Assembly (NCBI GenBank): GCA_965199555.1
Contig: CBDASJ010000017.1
Span: 248,001-312,000, forward strand
Direction: 5' to 3'
DNA from: LMUY01 sp965199555
Lineage (GTDB): Bacteria; Pseudomonadota; Alphaproteobacteria; Acetobacterales; Acetobacteraceae
DNA: 64,000 nucleotides
The translations under genes and the position numbers were made by a program. The notes beneath the pieces are model-generated. The model ran no database searches, had not been told where the DNA came from, and saw only the letters and a program-made list of their open reading frames with translations. Positions 9,820 to 18,088 of the stretch are shown piece after piece. The first letter of the stretch is position 1, and each line of letters begins with the position of its first letter.

Positions 9820-10638
9820 ATGGCGCAGGACAAGGATGCCAACGTCAACCCGAACCCACCCGCGGCGCCGGACAAGAGCGATTACACGCTGTTCCACCCC
9901 ACGCCGGATGCGCAGTTGCGTTCGTTCAACACGGACCGGCCGACGAAAAGCAACTCGCCGGTGACGGTGGACGCCGGGCACTTCCAGTATGAAACGGATT
10001 TGTTCAACTACACCCACTCCAACGCCGGCGGGGCTGCCACGCGCACCTACCAGGCGTTCGATCCGGTGGTGAAGGTCGGCCTGACCAACCGGATCGACCT
10101 GGAATTGCAGTTCACCGGCTACAATTGGATCGACGGGACAAGCGGTGGCCAGACCTTCCATGCCGACGGCGTGGGTGACCTGCTGCTCCGCACCAAGATC
10201 AACCTGTTCGGCAACGAAGGCGGCCCTGCCGCCGCGCTCATCCCCTACGTGAAGTTCCCCACCGCGCACCAGCCGATCGGCAACAACACGGTGGATGGCG
10301 GCATCATCCTGCCGATCAGCTACCCGTTGCCCGGCGACTTCACCCTGCTGGTGGAGCCGGAGGTGGACGTGATCCGCAACGCCACCAATGGCGGCCACCA
10401 CTTCAACTTTGCCCAGTTGCTCAACATCGCCCACCCGATCGGCACGCAGGTGACGGTGTATGGCGAAATCTACTCCTCGCTCGGCACAGACAAATTCACG
10501 CCGCCGATCTACACGGCGGATGCCGCGATCGCCTGGGTGGTGAAGGACAATCTGCAGTTGGACGCCGGCGTCAATGTCGGGCTGAACCGGAATGCACCGA
10601 ACCTGCAACTCTACACCGGCCTGTCGCAGCGGTTCTGA
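9820..10638 (+). CDS. Secreted outer-membrane-type protein, MetA-pathway/phenol-degradation transporter-like family
   Basis: The mature part reads QDKDANVNPNPP, then FNTDRPTKSNSPVTVDAGHFQYETDLFNYTH and alternating beta-strand segments (VGLTNRIDLELQFTGYNW, GVGDLLLRTKINLFGN) ending in LQLYTGLSQRF with a terminal aromatic, as in outer-membrane beta-barrels. It resembles the 'putative MetA-pathway of phenol degradation' family; the substrate is unknown. The ATG at 9820 falls inside a signal peptide (LCAALVLACLSGTAMA) that is open upstream in the same frame to 9724 but has no ATG, GTG or TTG. The real start is probably ATG 9717 or 9737 in another frame, joined by an indel near the T-run at about 9770. 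It is divergent from padR across the inverted repeat. Confidence 0.65.
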   Translation: MAQDKDANVNPNPPAAPDKSDYTLFHPTPDAQLRSFNTDRPTKSNSPVTVDAGHFQYETDLFNYTHSNAGGAATRTYQAFDPVVKVGLTNRIDLELQFTGYNWIDGTSGGQTFHADGVGDLLLRTKINLFGNEGGPAAALIPYVKFPTAHQPIGNNTVDGGIILPISYPLPGDFTLLVEPEVDVIRNATNGGHHFNFAQLLNIAHPIGTQVTVYGEIYSSLGTDKFTPPIYTADAAIAWVVKDNLQLDAGVNVGLNRNAPNLQLYTGLSQRF

Positions 10639-10735
10639 GCGCGGGTTGGGCGCCGTCTGGTTTCCGGGGGCCGTAGCCAACGACGTCGCGCTGGGTCATG
10701 GATCAACCGTCGCTGCGGCAGGGAGGACGGCGCGG

Positions 10736-11453
10736 ATGCGGATGAAGGGCAAGACGGCCATCGTCACCGGGGCGGCCTCCGGCATTGGCTGGGCGACGGC
10801 GGCGCTGCTGCTGGCAGAGGGCGCGGCGGTGCTGGCGGTGGATGTGCAGCCGGGCGCGCCGGACGGCTGCCAGACGCTGATCGCCGATGTGACGGACGAA
10901 GCGGCGGCGGAGCAAGCGGTGGCTGCGCTGGGCCAGGTGGACGTGCTGGTGACCGCCGCCGGCATCTCCCGCGGCAAGCCGGCCGGCGACACGGCGATGG
11001 CGGATTGGGACGCCGTAATGGCAACCAACGTCACCGGCACCTTCGTGTGGATCCGCGCCTGCCTGCGCCCGATGGTGCAGGCTGGCCGGGGCAGCATCGT
11101 CACGGTGGCAAGCCAACTCGCCCGCGCCGGCGGCCGCAACAACGCCGCCTACGTCACGTCGAAGGGTGCGGTGATCGCCCTGACCAAGAGCGGTGGCGCT
11201 GGACTACGCCACCGCGGGCGTTCGCTGCAACGCGGTGCTGCCCGGCGCGATCGACACGCCGCTGCTCGCCCGCTCCATGGCCCGCGCCGCCGACCCGGAC
11301 GCTGCCCGCGCTGCCTCCCTGGCCCGGCACCCGATGGGGCGCTTCGGCCTGCCGGAGGAGGTCGCCCGCTCCATCCTGCATTTGGCCAGTGACGAAAGCG
11401 GCTTCGTGACGGGGATCGAGATGCCGGTCGATGGCGGGTGGCTGGCCGGGTAG
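10736..11453 (+). pseudogene. Short-chain dehydrogenase/reductase, frameshifted
   Basis: The first part (from ATG 10736, ribosome-binding site GGGAGG at 10721) has the Rossmann motif TGAASGIGWATA, the NAAG-like VTAAGIS, and the catalytic Ser and Tyr-x-x-x-Lys in ASQLARAGGRNNAAYVTSKGA. After ALTKS the frame breaks. One extra G at about 11192 shifts to a second frame, which continues exactly as the family expects: VALDYATAGVRCNAVLPGAIDTPLL to the C-terminal ITGIEMPVDGGWLAG-like end at 11453. Repaired, it would be about 238 residues, the classical SDR length. Substrate unknown. The break could be a true mutation or a consensus error; the conserved halves on both sides argue for recent damage or error. 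Confidence 0.75.
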
Positions 11454-11608
11454 ACACGCTGACGATCGTCCGATCCTCCACGCAAGGCGAAACCAAACTG
11501 ATTCACAGACCTGCAGCGCGCTAAGAAGCGGATTTGATGCGACGAGTAGGTTTACCACCAATTACGTGACTACGTGACGAGGTCAAACGCAAACGATCTC
11601 AGCGTAGC

Positions 11609-12796
11609 TCAATCTGAGACGTAATGAAGGCGCTGTGGGCCCGCTGCCATCGCAACTACGGCGTCCATCAGGTCCGTTGTGACATCAGACCAGGTTCGCA
11701 GCCGCAACTCTGTTGCAATGCGCGCCTCGAGCTCCCGGCGCCTTGGCGCATCCGTAATCAGCGTTCGAAGCGCGGCCGTTATCGCCGCGGTATCCATCGG
11801 ATCAACGTATACGGCCAAGCTGCCACCGGCCTCCGGGATCGCTCCTGCATTTGATGCCAAACAGACTTTGTTGAAGGCAAGGCTTTCGCCGACGGGCAAG
11901 CCCCAGCCCTCATCCAAGGACAGGAAGACGGTGAATAGGCACCGCGCATAGAGCGTTGCTAGCCTCTCGTCTGAAACATCGCTGATCAGCGCGATCTTGC
12001 CCGTGCTAGCGCAGAGCGCAGTCAGGCGCTCCAGGTCCGACGGCGCTAGCCATCCAAGCCTCCCAACGATCAGTAAGGTCGGCATCCGCGTTATGTCAGC
12101 GGCGAGGCGCGCCCAAGCCTCGGCAAGCCGAAGCTGATTTTTGCGCGGTTCGATAGTCCCGACGCAGAGAGCAAACCCGTGCTCGTAAATCGAACTGAGT
12201 GAGTCGTCACTAACGAGCCTTGAACCCGTGCATGAGTCGAGTTGGTGGGCCAGAGTGACCACGTGGATCGGCGGCAATGCACTGGATTGCGTTACACTAA
12301 ATGCCTCGAGACGACGCCGTGTCGAATGGGAGATAGTCAGCACCGCGTGCGCCTGTCGCAACACTGTGGGCAGGGCGGATGAAAAGTTTCGCGCCGTCTG
12401 CTCCTCGCAAAGCTCCGCTTTATCGACGGGTATGAGGTCGTAGAGAAGCGGCACGTAGCTAAACTTCGCTTCCCGGTGAAGCTCGGCAAAGCTGGTTCCG
12501 TATTGGTCACTCCAAAAGCAGCCAAGGTTAATTAGTAGGTCTTCCGCCTCCAGAGACGTCAATTCCGCCTGATTCTGCAGTGCTTCTGCAAGGTGCTGTC
12601 GTATACTTGTCTGTTGTGAACCCGGCTGCTGGGCTTTGCCCCCGACTAAGGTTTCGAGACCTGCGCGATTGATTGCCCATGGTCGACCATAAACACGATC
12701 GATCATGACGAAGGTGGAATGGGTCGACTTCTCCAGCAACTCTCTAACAATGCATTGCTGTACTCGCTGGATGCCTGTCAGCCCGTGACCGCCCAC
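11609..12796 (-). CDS. Glycosyltransferase family 4, island copy 1 (N-terminus probably supplied by frameshift)
   Basis: 395 residues from the GTG at 12796. The GT-B C-terminal domain is clear: ALCVGTIEPRKNQLRLAEAW, LLIVGRLGW, then DEGWGLPVGESLAFNKVCLASNAGAIPE with the donor-binding E-x7-E pattern. These enzymes transfer a sugar from a nucleotide-sugar in polysaccharide assembly. The GTG start cuts off the first strand of the N-terminal domain. The open frame continues upstream as TLHSRHFYDISDYLDA, matching the N-terminus of the third island glycosyltransferase, but contains no ATG, GTG or TTG before a TAA at 12920-12922. This points to production as a fusion with the TPR protein through the T9 run at 12908-12916, or to a homopolymer error. 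Confidence 0.78.
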   Translation of the reverse strand: MGGHGLTGIQRVQQCIVRELLEKSTHSTFVMIDRVYGRPWAINRAGLETLVGGKAQQPGSQQTSIRQHLAEALQNQAELTSLEAEDLLINLGCFWSDQYGTSFAELHREAKFSYVPLLYDLIPVDKAELCEEQTARNFSSALPTVLRQAHAVLTISHSTRRRLEAFSVTQSSALPPIHVVTLAHQLDSCTGSRLVSDDSLSSIYEHGFALCVGTIEPRKNQLRLAEAWARLAADITRMPTLLIVGRLGWLAPSDLERLTALCASTGKIALISDVSDERLATLYARCLFTVFLSLDEGWGLPVGESLAFNKVCLASNAGAIPEAGGSLAVYVDPMDTAAITAALRTLITDAPRRRELEARIATELRLRTWSDVTTDLMDAVVAMAAGPQRLHYVSD

Positions 12797-12894
12797 GCAG
12801 GCATCGAGATAGTCGCTGATATCATAGAAGTGTCTGCTGTGTAGCGTTCCTTGCAGCAGGCGCGGAGACGTCTTTAATGTTTCGAAATCGAGCG

Positions 12895-13614
12895 TCAGAT
12901 GTTTTGCAAAAAAAAACTCTTATTCTGCCGATAGAGATCTGCCCACAACGGACGTGCCTCTATGCTCCGCCCAAGGCGCTGCAATAGGTCGGCGAGGTGG
13001 ATTGCCACATCAGATGGCTCCACCTCTAAACGTTTGGCGACACGATAGGCATACACTGCATCCTCGAAGAGCAAGGCTTCCTTCAGCATGTGACCGAGCT
13101 GAAGCCAAATCTCCGCCTGATGCGGGTGCGCGGCCAAGTGAGCGCTGTAGTGTCGCGCAGCCTCGCGCCACTTCTTTTTGTCTCGTTGGCGGTCGCCCAG
13201 TAGAACGTTATCGATGGCTGGTGCTGCGTCCCGCTGATCCAGCTTACCGTTCGCCGATACCGCAGCGCTTTCGTTTAGAGCCTCGGCTTGATGCTCTTGC
13301 TTCGAAGCGACGCTTGCATGTTCCATGCGATTTAACAGCGAAGTTAGATGTAGTCGTGCATCAGTATCGGCCGGTGCACTCGATACAGCGTTGCTGTAGG
13401 CTTGCAGTGCCTCATCAAGATGCTCTAATTCCTTCAAGGCATGGCCAAACTGCACTAGGATGGCGGTGTCGCTTTGATTGTAAGCTAAATACGGGCGATA
13501 TAGGCTGACTGCCTGCGCCCATTCATGTTTGCGCATGGCTGCGTCGCCTTGATCGCGAAACTTACGAACTCGGCCGTGTCTCGTCATGCTGAAGAACAGG
13601 TTGCGTTTGAACAT
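12895..13614 (-). CDS. TPR-repeat protein of the glycosyltransferase island
   Basis: 239 residues. Two similar halves each hold tetratricopeptide helices: AAMRKHEWAQAVSLYRPYLAYNQSD with ILVQFGHALKELEHLDEALQAY, and QRDKKKWREAARHYSAHLAAHPHQAE with IWLQLGHMLKEALLFEDAVYAY. A Gln/Glu/Ser-rich linker separates them. No signal peptide is seen. TPR modules fused to glycosyltransferases are common in polysaccharide clusters, which suits a role as a protein-binding partner of the adjacent enzyme. The 3' end contains a run of nine T (coding strand) arranged as an in-frame T_TTT_TTT slippery heptamer before the stop, from which a -1 shift enters the downstream glycosyltransferase frame. ATG 13614 lies 5 bases after the preceding stop. 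Confidence 0.75.
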   Translation of the reverse strand: MFKRNLFFSMTRHGRVRKFRDQGDAAMRKHEWAQAVSLYRPYLAYNQSDTAILVQFGHALKELEHLDEALQAYSNAVSSAPADTDARLHLTSLLNRMEHASVASKQEHQAEALNESAAVSANGKLDQRDAAPAIDNVLLGDRQRDKKKWREAARHYSAHLAAHPHQAEIWLQLGHMLKEALLFEDAVYAYRVAKRLEVEPSDVAIHLADLLQRLGRSIEARPLWADLYRQNKSFFLQNI

Positions 13615-13619
13615 TCTAG

Positions 13620-14855
13620 TCAATCCTGCCTCAAAAACACTTTCCGATGTCCCGCAACCAAGTCGTCGATCTCCCCGCCAAGAGTGCTGAGCGTTGCAGA
13701 CCACAGCAAGCTGTTTAGACGCTCCGCCTGCCTGCGATTAAGCGTTGGCCGTGTGTCGAAGCCGCCGCGCAAGACCTTCGTAAGGGTGTCACGAAACTCT
13801 GCCGCTGTCTCGCGCACGAGCATAAACGGCATGTCCAAGAAGGCTTCATAACCGCGGACGGCTTTTGGCGTGCAAATAACCAACTTCCGATTATACAGCG
13901 CTTCGGCCATTTTTATGTTTGTCCCACCGCCTTCGGTGATCGGCGCGAGGATTACCTCTGCCTGTTCGATGAGCGTGCTTAGTCCACCTTGATCCTGTGC
14001 ACCGACCAATATAGATCGGGCAAGATTAATCCCGATGTTTGCCCGAAATGCGGGATCAATACGAAGTAGATTGCACACTCCACCAACGACTACAATAGCT
14101 TCAGTCGGCGAAAGGAACCCGAGCGTGGGTCCCAGCATGTTCATGAAGCCGCTGGCATTAGGTGGATGCGCCGACCCGACAAATAGGGCCGTTCTCCGTC
14201 CCCTCAACTCCTTGGACCAGTATTCCAACCCGCCAACCGGGCCGCGGGGCCAAATGCCATTTGGCGCAATCGCCAACTGTCTCGCAGTTGTTCGAAAGAT
14301 CGCCGCATCGGCCTCATTGACGGCGATAACCAAGTCGGCGTTTGCGACAAGATCCATCTCCAGTTCGCCAACTAGTGAAACGGTTGAGGCCGAGACAGGT
14401 GCTGCGCCACGCGATACGGTTTCGCCGATGAGCGAATGCTCCACATTTTGCGAGGAGTAGACGATCGGAGTGCCACGGAAACGTTCCGAAGCAGAGCGCA
14501 ACTGCTTAATGACCGGCCACATCCAGCAATGCTCAAGCTGGATTATGTCAGGTTCAAATCCCCGGATCAGCGCTAACACCCGGTCACAAGCTTCTACGTC
14601 CCGTAGTAAGAAATCAGGAGCGTTAAGGTCGGTACGGCCTCCGCTCGATAGCAGTGCGTTGATGAACGGCCAACTGAAGTGGATGTTCCAGTCCGATGAC
14701 GGTTCATCCGGGTACTCGTCGGCCCGGTATAGGGCGAGGTGACGAACCTCATGCCCGTGAGCACGATAGATTTGCTGGATCGCGTTGACCCGAACCTGGC
14801 CTCCGTGGCGCGGCACCGCCACTGGATAGGTACAGAGAGAAAGGACCCGCGCCAT
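13620..14855 (-). CDS. Glycosyltransferase family 4, island copy 2
   Basis: 411 residues from ATG 14855 (MARVLSLCTYPVAVPRHGGQ), which I prefer over an upstream in-frame start that overlaps the previous gene. The N-terminal GT-B domain shows the glycine-rich PRHGGQVRVNAIQQ motif and DIIQLEHCWM. The C-terminal domain has TALFVGSAHPPNASG and the donor-site region LAPITEGGGTNIKMAEALYNRKLVICTPKAVRGYE. It resembles glycosyltransferases that act on lipid-linked or capsular glycans; the sugar is not predictable. Its start is 1 base from the stop of the upstream glycosyltransferase, so the genes are cotranscribed. Codon use is markedly more AT-rich than the rest of the window. Confidence 0.85.
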   Translation of the reverse strand: MARVLSLCTYPVAVPRHGGQVRVNAIQQIYRAHGHEVRHLALYRADEYPDEPSSDWNIHFSWPFINALLSSGGRTDLNAPDFLLRDVEACDRVLALIRGFEPDIIQLEHCWMWPVIKQLRSASERFRGTPIVYSSQNVEHSLIGETVSRGAAPVSASTVSLVGELEMDLVANADLVIAVNEADAAIFRTTARQLAIAPNGIWPRGPVGGLEYWSKELRGRRTALFVGSAHPPNASGFMNMLGPTLGFLSPTEAIVVVGGVCNLLRIDPAFRANIGINLARSILVGAQDQGGLSTLIEQAEVILAPITEGGGTNIKMAEALYNRKLVICTPKAVRGYEAFLDMPFMLVRETAAEFRDTLTKVLRGGFDTRPTLNRRQAERLNSLLWSATLSTLGGEIDDLVAGHRKVFLRQD

Positions 14856-14856
14856 T

Positions 14857-16203
14857 CTAATGCGCCGTCGCGGTAACCACCGCATTGGGTCTTGAAGACA
14901 CGACCGATGTCGAAGTAACGGAAATCACAAATCGCTCCATCGCAGTCTGCCATGAAAGCGAGCGATATTCGCGCTTGATGCGGTCTTCATGAAGCGCAAC
15001 GGCGTCCCGCTCACGCATGTAGTGACCGATGCTTTTTGTCCAAGCAACTGTGTCTAATGGATCGATCATTTCAGCAAAGCCTTGCGCCGCTTCTGGAATG
15101 GACGAGTTGTCTGATGTGATGCAGAACTTCCCACGCGCTAAACTTTCCGCTACCGGCAATCCCCAGCCTTCATATAGCGATGGGTAAACAGTAAAGCATG
15201 AATTGCGGTAAAGCCAGTCTAAGTCAGCGTCAGATACTTCAGTCAATATGCGAAGGAACTCGGGATAGAGGTGTTCTGCTGCCTGCATCATCTGGATTAG
15301 GTCGGTCGAGTTCCAGCCATGCCGCCCAACGATTACAAGCGGAACTAGGCACTCGCGATCACTTTGAAATAACATGCGCCACACGTGGAACAGCATCGCG
15401 TGATTTTTCCGAGGTTCGATCGTGCTCACGTAGAGGACGAACTCACTGGGTTTTAAGATGTTCCGTACCAGTGACGATCCTTCATGAGTTTCGGTTTGAT
15501 CCACCCCTAGCTCAATTCTATGCAAAACCGGCATCGGAAGTTCGTACTTGCGCAAGTACTTGTCTACGTCGTTTAGCGTAGAATCCGAAATACAATATAG
15601 AGCATCAGCAGTCCAAGCGGCATCAAGAAGGTAGCGTGGAAAACGGATGTTCATGCCGGGTACGCAGAACTCCGGGATCAGTACAGGCACAATGTCGTAA
15701 ATTACCTGGATCATCGCAATTTGAGTGCTTTGTTTAAGCGCGTAGATAAGTTCGAGGAAATTTCCATCCCACAGCAAGCCAGCGCTGATAATAACGTCGC
15801 CATCATACAATTCGAGTCGTTCTGGCGCGTTGTTTTGGACAGACGCTATGGCATCAGCCTGTTCCGGTAATTCGTCAAGGCGAACTTGTAAGGACCGCAG
15901 GAAGTGTTTGAAGTCTTCGTCACTGGCCGTCTCCGGCGCAGATGCTGAGCTGTTGGATATCATAAGCGGCTTTCGCAGCTTTCTGCCATGATCACTTTCG
16001 ATCCCTAAAATGTCCGCGGCGTCGGCCCGAGAGATCAAGAGCAGAACACCCGTTGACTTCTCAAATCGAAAAAAGTCTACATCATGATCTGCGGCAAAGA
16101 ATGCCTTCCCAATCTCACGCTCTGTTCGGACGATCCCAACCGCATTGCGCCCCCGATATTCGTGGCTCGTTGTAAGGTCAATAAGGTATCTGGCCTCGGT
16201 CAT
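14857..16203 (-). CDS. Glycosyltransferase family 4, island copy 3
   Basis: 448 residues from ATG 16203 (MTEARYLIDLTTSHEYRGRN); an earlier in-frame ATG at 16245 is less likely, because the conserved strand begins right after 16203. The N-terminal domain is typical of the group that begins with a short beta strand and the motif GIVRTEREI. The C-terminal domain has FVLYVSTIEPRKNHAMLFHVW, PLVIVGRHGWNS and EGWGLPVAESLARGKFCITSDNSSIPE, which match copy 1 closely, so copies 1 and 3 are paralogues. It is the first gene of the four-gene minus-strand island, whose promoter should lie in the 16204-16602 gap. Low GC suggests horizontal acquisition. Confidence 0.86.
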   Translation of the reverse strand: MTEARYLIDLTTSHEYRGRNAVGIVRTEREIGKAFFAADHDVDFFRFEKSTGVLLLISRADAADILGIESDHGRKLRKPLMISNSSASAPETASDEDFKHFLRSLQVRLDELPEQADAIASVQNNAPERLELYDGDVIISAGLLWDGNFLELIYALKQSTQIAMIQVIYDIVPVLIPEFCVPGMNIRFPRYLLDAAWTADALYCISDSTLNDVDKYLRKYELPMPVLHRIELGVDQTETHEGSSLVRNILKPSEFVLYVSTIEPRKNHAMLFHVWRMLFQSDRECLVPLVIVGRHGWNSTDLIQMMQAAEHLYPEFLRILTEVSDADLDWLYRNSCFTVYPSLYEGWGLPVAESLARGKFCITSDNSSIPEAAQGFAEMIDPLDTVAWTKSIGHYMRERDAVALHEDRIKREYRSLSWQTAMERFVISVTSTSVVSSRPNAVVTATAH

Positions 16204-16602
16204 CGTCTTCCTAGTGGAACATGTTACAACGGGCGGCATGAACACTTATGTCAGTGGTCGTTCGGTTTTCACCATCGAAGCAGCCTCTCAAGCGCTTGGC
16301 CGACGACACTTTCTATGGTCTCGAGTGCTACATCTGCCTCTTAGAAGGATTGCAGTCAAATCTGCTAGGCCGTCGTCGGAGATCACTTGGTTACATCGAA
16401 AATTCTGGCTCCGCTGGATACCAGGCTAGCTTGACTCTCCTGAGGGGCTGCGTGACTTGGGAGTTGCTCAGCCTAATTGTCACCGGATGACCTCTGGTCT
16501 TCACCCGTCTTCTGCCCGTAGAAAGCCGTCCGTGGTCTTCGGATACGCCCAGTAGGTGGCTTGAGAGCACCTAGTATAACGACAATCCTTGAGTCGATCC
16601 AT
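16204..16602. other. 399-base gap without a recognisable gene
   Basis: AT-richer than the flanks. Short open frames occur on both strands but none has family-like composition or a good ribosome-binding site. The gap should contain the promoter of the minus-strand glycosyltransferase island and marks the boundary between the low-GC island and the rnhA-thrB-ispH core block. I see no tRNA, direct repeat or transposase remnant in it. Confidence 0.5.
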
Positions 16603-17107
16603 TCACGGCGGCATGGAAACAAACAATTCAACGGCAGTACCGCTCTTCAGGGCACCTCCCGCGCCTTCGTCGCCAGACACGTCGGCCCGTTCGTTCATCA
16701 CGTCGCCGGCGTGGCCGCGGACCCATTTCCATTCGATCGTGTGCAGCTTCGCGGCGTCTAACAAGCGACGCCACAGGTCCATGTTGGCCACCGGGTCGCC
16801 GGCGGCCGTGCGCCAGTTCTTGCGGACCCAGCCGGTGTGCCAGCGCGTGATGCCGTTGCGGACGTACTCGCTGTCCGTGTGCAAGACCACGCGGCACGGC
16901 CGGGTCAATGTTTCCAGCGCCGCCGCGGCGGCGGTCAGCTCCATGCGGTTGTTGGTGGTGGTCCGGGTCCGCCCCCGTCAACTCCCGTTCCACGTCGCGG
17001 AAGCGCAGGATCGCCGCCCAGCCGCCCGGGCCGGGATTGGGCTTGCACCCGCCGTCCGTCCAAATCTCCACCGGCGGCGGCGCGTCAGAGTCCGTAGGCA
17101 TGTTCAT
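16603..17107 (-). pseudogene. rnhA: Ribonuclease HI, one-base frameshift
   Basis: The N-terminal frame (ATG 17107 or 17101) gives VEIWTDGGCKPNPGPGGWAAIL, with the first catalytic Asp, and VERELTGAD. The frame is then lost. Removing one base near 16963 continues as TTTNNRMELTAAAAALETL, with the catalytic Glu, then LHTDSEYVRNGITRWHTGWVRKNWRTA with the next Asp, and WVRGHAGDVMNERAD. All four acidic catalytic residues are therefore present across two frames. RNase HI degrades RNA in RNA-DNA hybrids. The cluster order ispH-thrB-rnhA is common in alphaproteobacteria, and the start overlaps the 3' end of thrB. An intact enzyme split by a single base most likely reflects a consensus error. Confidence 0.8.
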
Positions 17108-18049
17108 CCGTGGCATCCAGGTGGAACCGCAGGCGGCCGAGATAGTCCAGCGGGTCCTTGCGCGTGACCAGCGCGTCGGGGGGCGTGTTCACCCAGTCGT
17201 ACAGCCGGGTCAGCAGGAAGCGGATCGCGGCCCCCTGGCACAGCACGGGTAGCGCGGTCCGCTCGGCCGGGCTCAGCGGACGGCTGCGCCGCATACGCGT
17301 TCAGCATGGCGCGGGCCTTGGTGACGTTGAATTGCATGTCCGGCTCGAAGCACCAGGCGTTGAGGCAAACCGCGAGGTCATAGGCATACAGATCCGTCGC
17401 GGCGAAATAGAAGTCGATCAGGCCGGACAACTGCCCGTCCAGGAAGAACACGTTGTCCGGGAACAGATCGGCGTGGATGTGGCCGCGCGGCAAGGCTCCG
17501 GGCCAAGTGGCGAGGATGCGGTCCAGTGCATCGCCGCCAACTGCCCGGCCAGACCGGGCTGCACCTCGTCCGCCCGGGGCAGGCAGCGCGCCAGCAGCGG
17601 TCGGCCAGCCGGCGGGGCCGAGGGCGTTCGGGCGTTCGGCGGCATAACCCGCACCCGCGAGGTGCAAGGCCGCGAGCGCAGCCCCCACCGGAGCGCAATG
17701 CGTCGGCCGCACCCGGCGCGGCCACACGCCCGGCAGGAACGTCGTCACGCAAGCCGGCCGCCCGGCGAGCTGCCGCAGCGACAGCACCATCCCGCGCCCG
17801 CACCGGCTGCGGGCAGGTGATGCCGCCGCGAACCAGATGCTCCATCAGGCCCAGGAACCAAGGCAGCTCGGCCGGGTCCACCCGCTTCTCATACAGCGTC
17901 AGGATGAAATCGCCCGCGCTGGTGCGCAGCGAGAAGTTGCTGTTCTCAACCCCTTCGGCGATGCCGCGGAAGGCGACGACGGTTCCCAACTCGTACTCGG
18001 CGATGAAGCTGGCGAGCGCTTCGTCCGTCACCTCGGTGTAGACGGCCAT
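17085..18049 (-). pseudogene. thrB: Homoserine kinase ThrB (APH-fold), several frameshifts
   Basis: The gene starts at ATG 18049 with MAVYTEVTDEALASFIAEYE and GIAEGVENSNFSL, the N-terminus of the aminoglycoside-phosphotransferase-like homoserine kinase (threonine synthesis). The frame changes near 17792 (to LRQLAGRPACVTTFLPG), twice between about 17610 and 17530 (PLLARCLPRADEVQPGLAGQ in another frame), and near 17290. Between these the catalytic block GHIHADLFPDNVFFL and GLIDFYFAATDLYAYDLA is intact, and the last piece ends IRFLLTRLYDWVNTPPDALVTRKDP...HAYGL. At least four single-base shifts with every conserved motif preserved is unusual for an old pseudogene and suggests poor consensus sequence here. 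Confidence 0.8.
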
Positions 18050-18088
18050 CCGCGCTACCCGCCCGGATGGGCTGGCGAACCGGCGGCA

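Noticed and set aside
12228..12443. Small plus-strand frame inside glycosyltransferase copy 1
   Set aside because: Antisense to conserved donor-site coding sequence, with no translation signal.
16248..16490. 80-residue open frame in the gap before rnhA
   Set aside because: No ribosome-binding site, no recognisable motif and a composition unlike the neighbours; it overlaps the expected promoter of the glycosyltransferase island.
17104..17790. A 228-residue separate protein inside the thrB region
   Set aside because: It is only the middle frame of the broken homoserine kinase; its start lacks a ribosome-binding site, and its C-terminus is out of the kinase frame.
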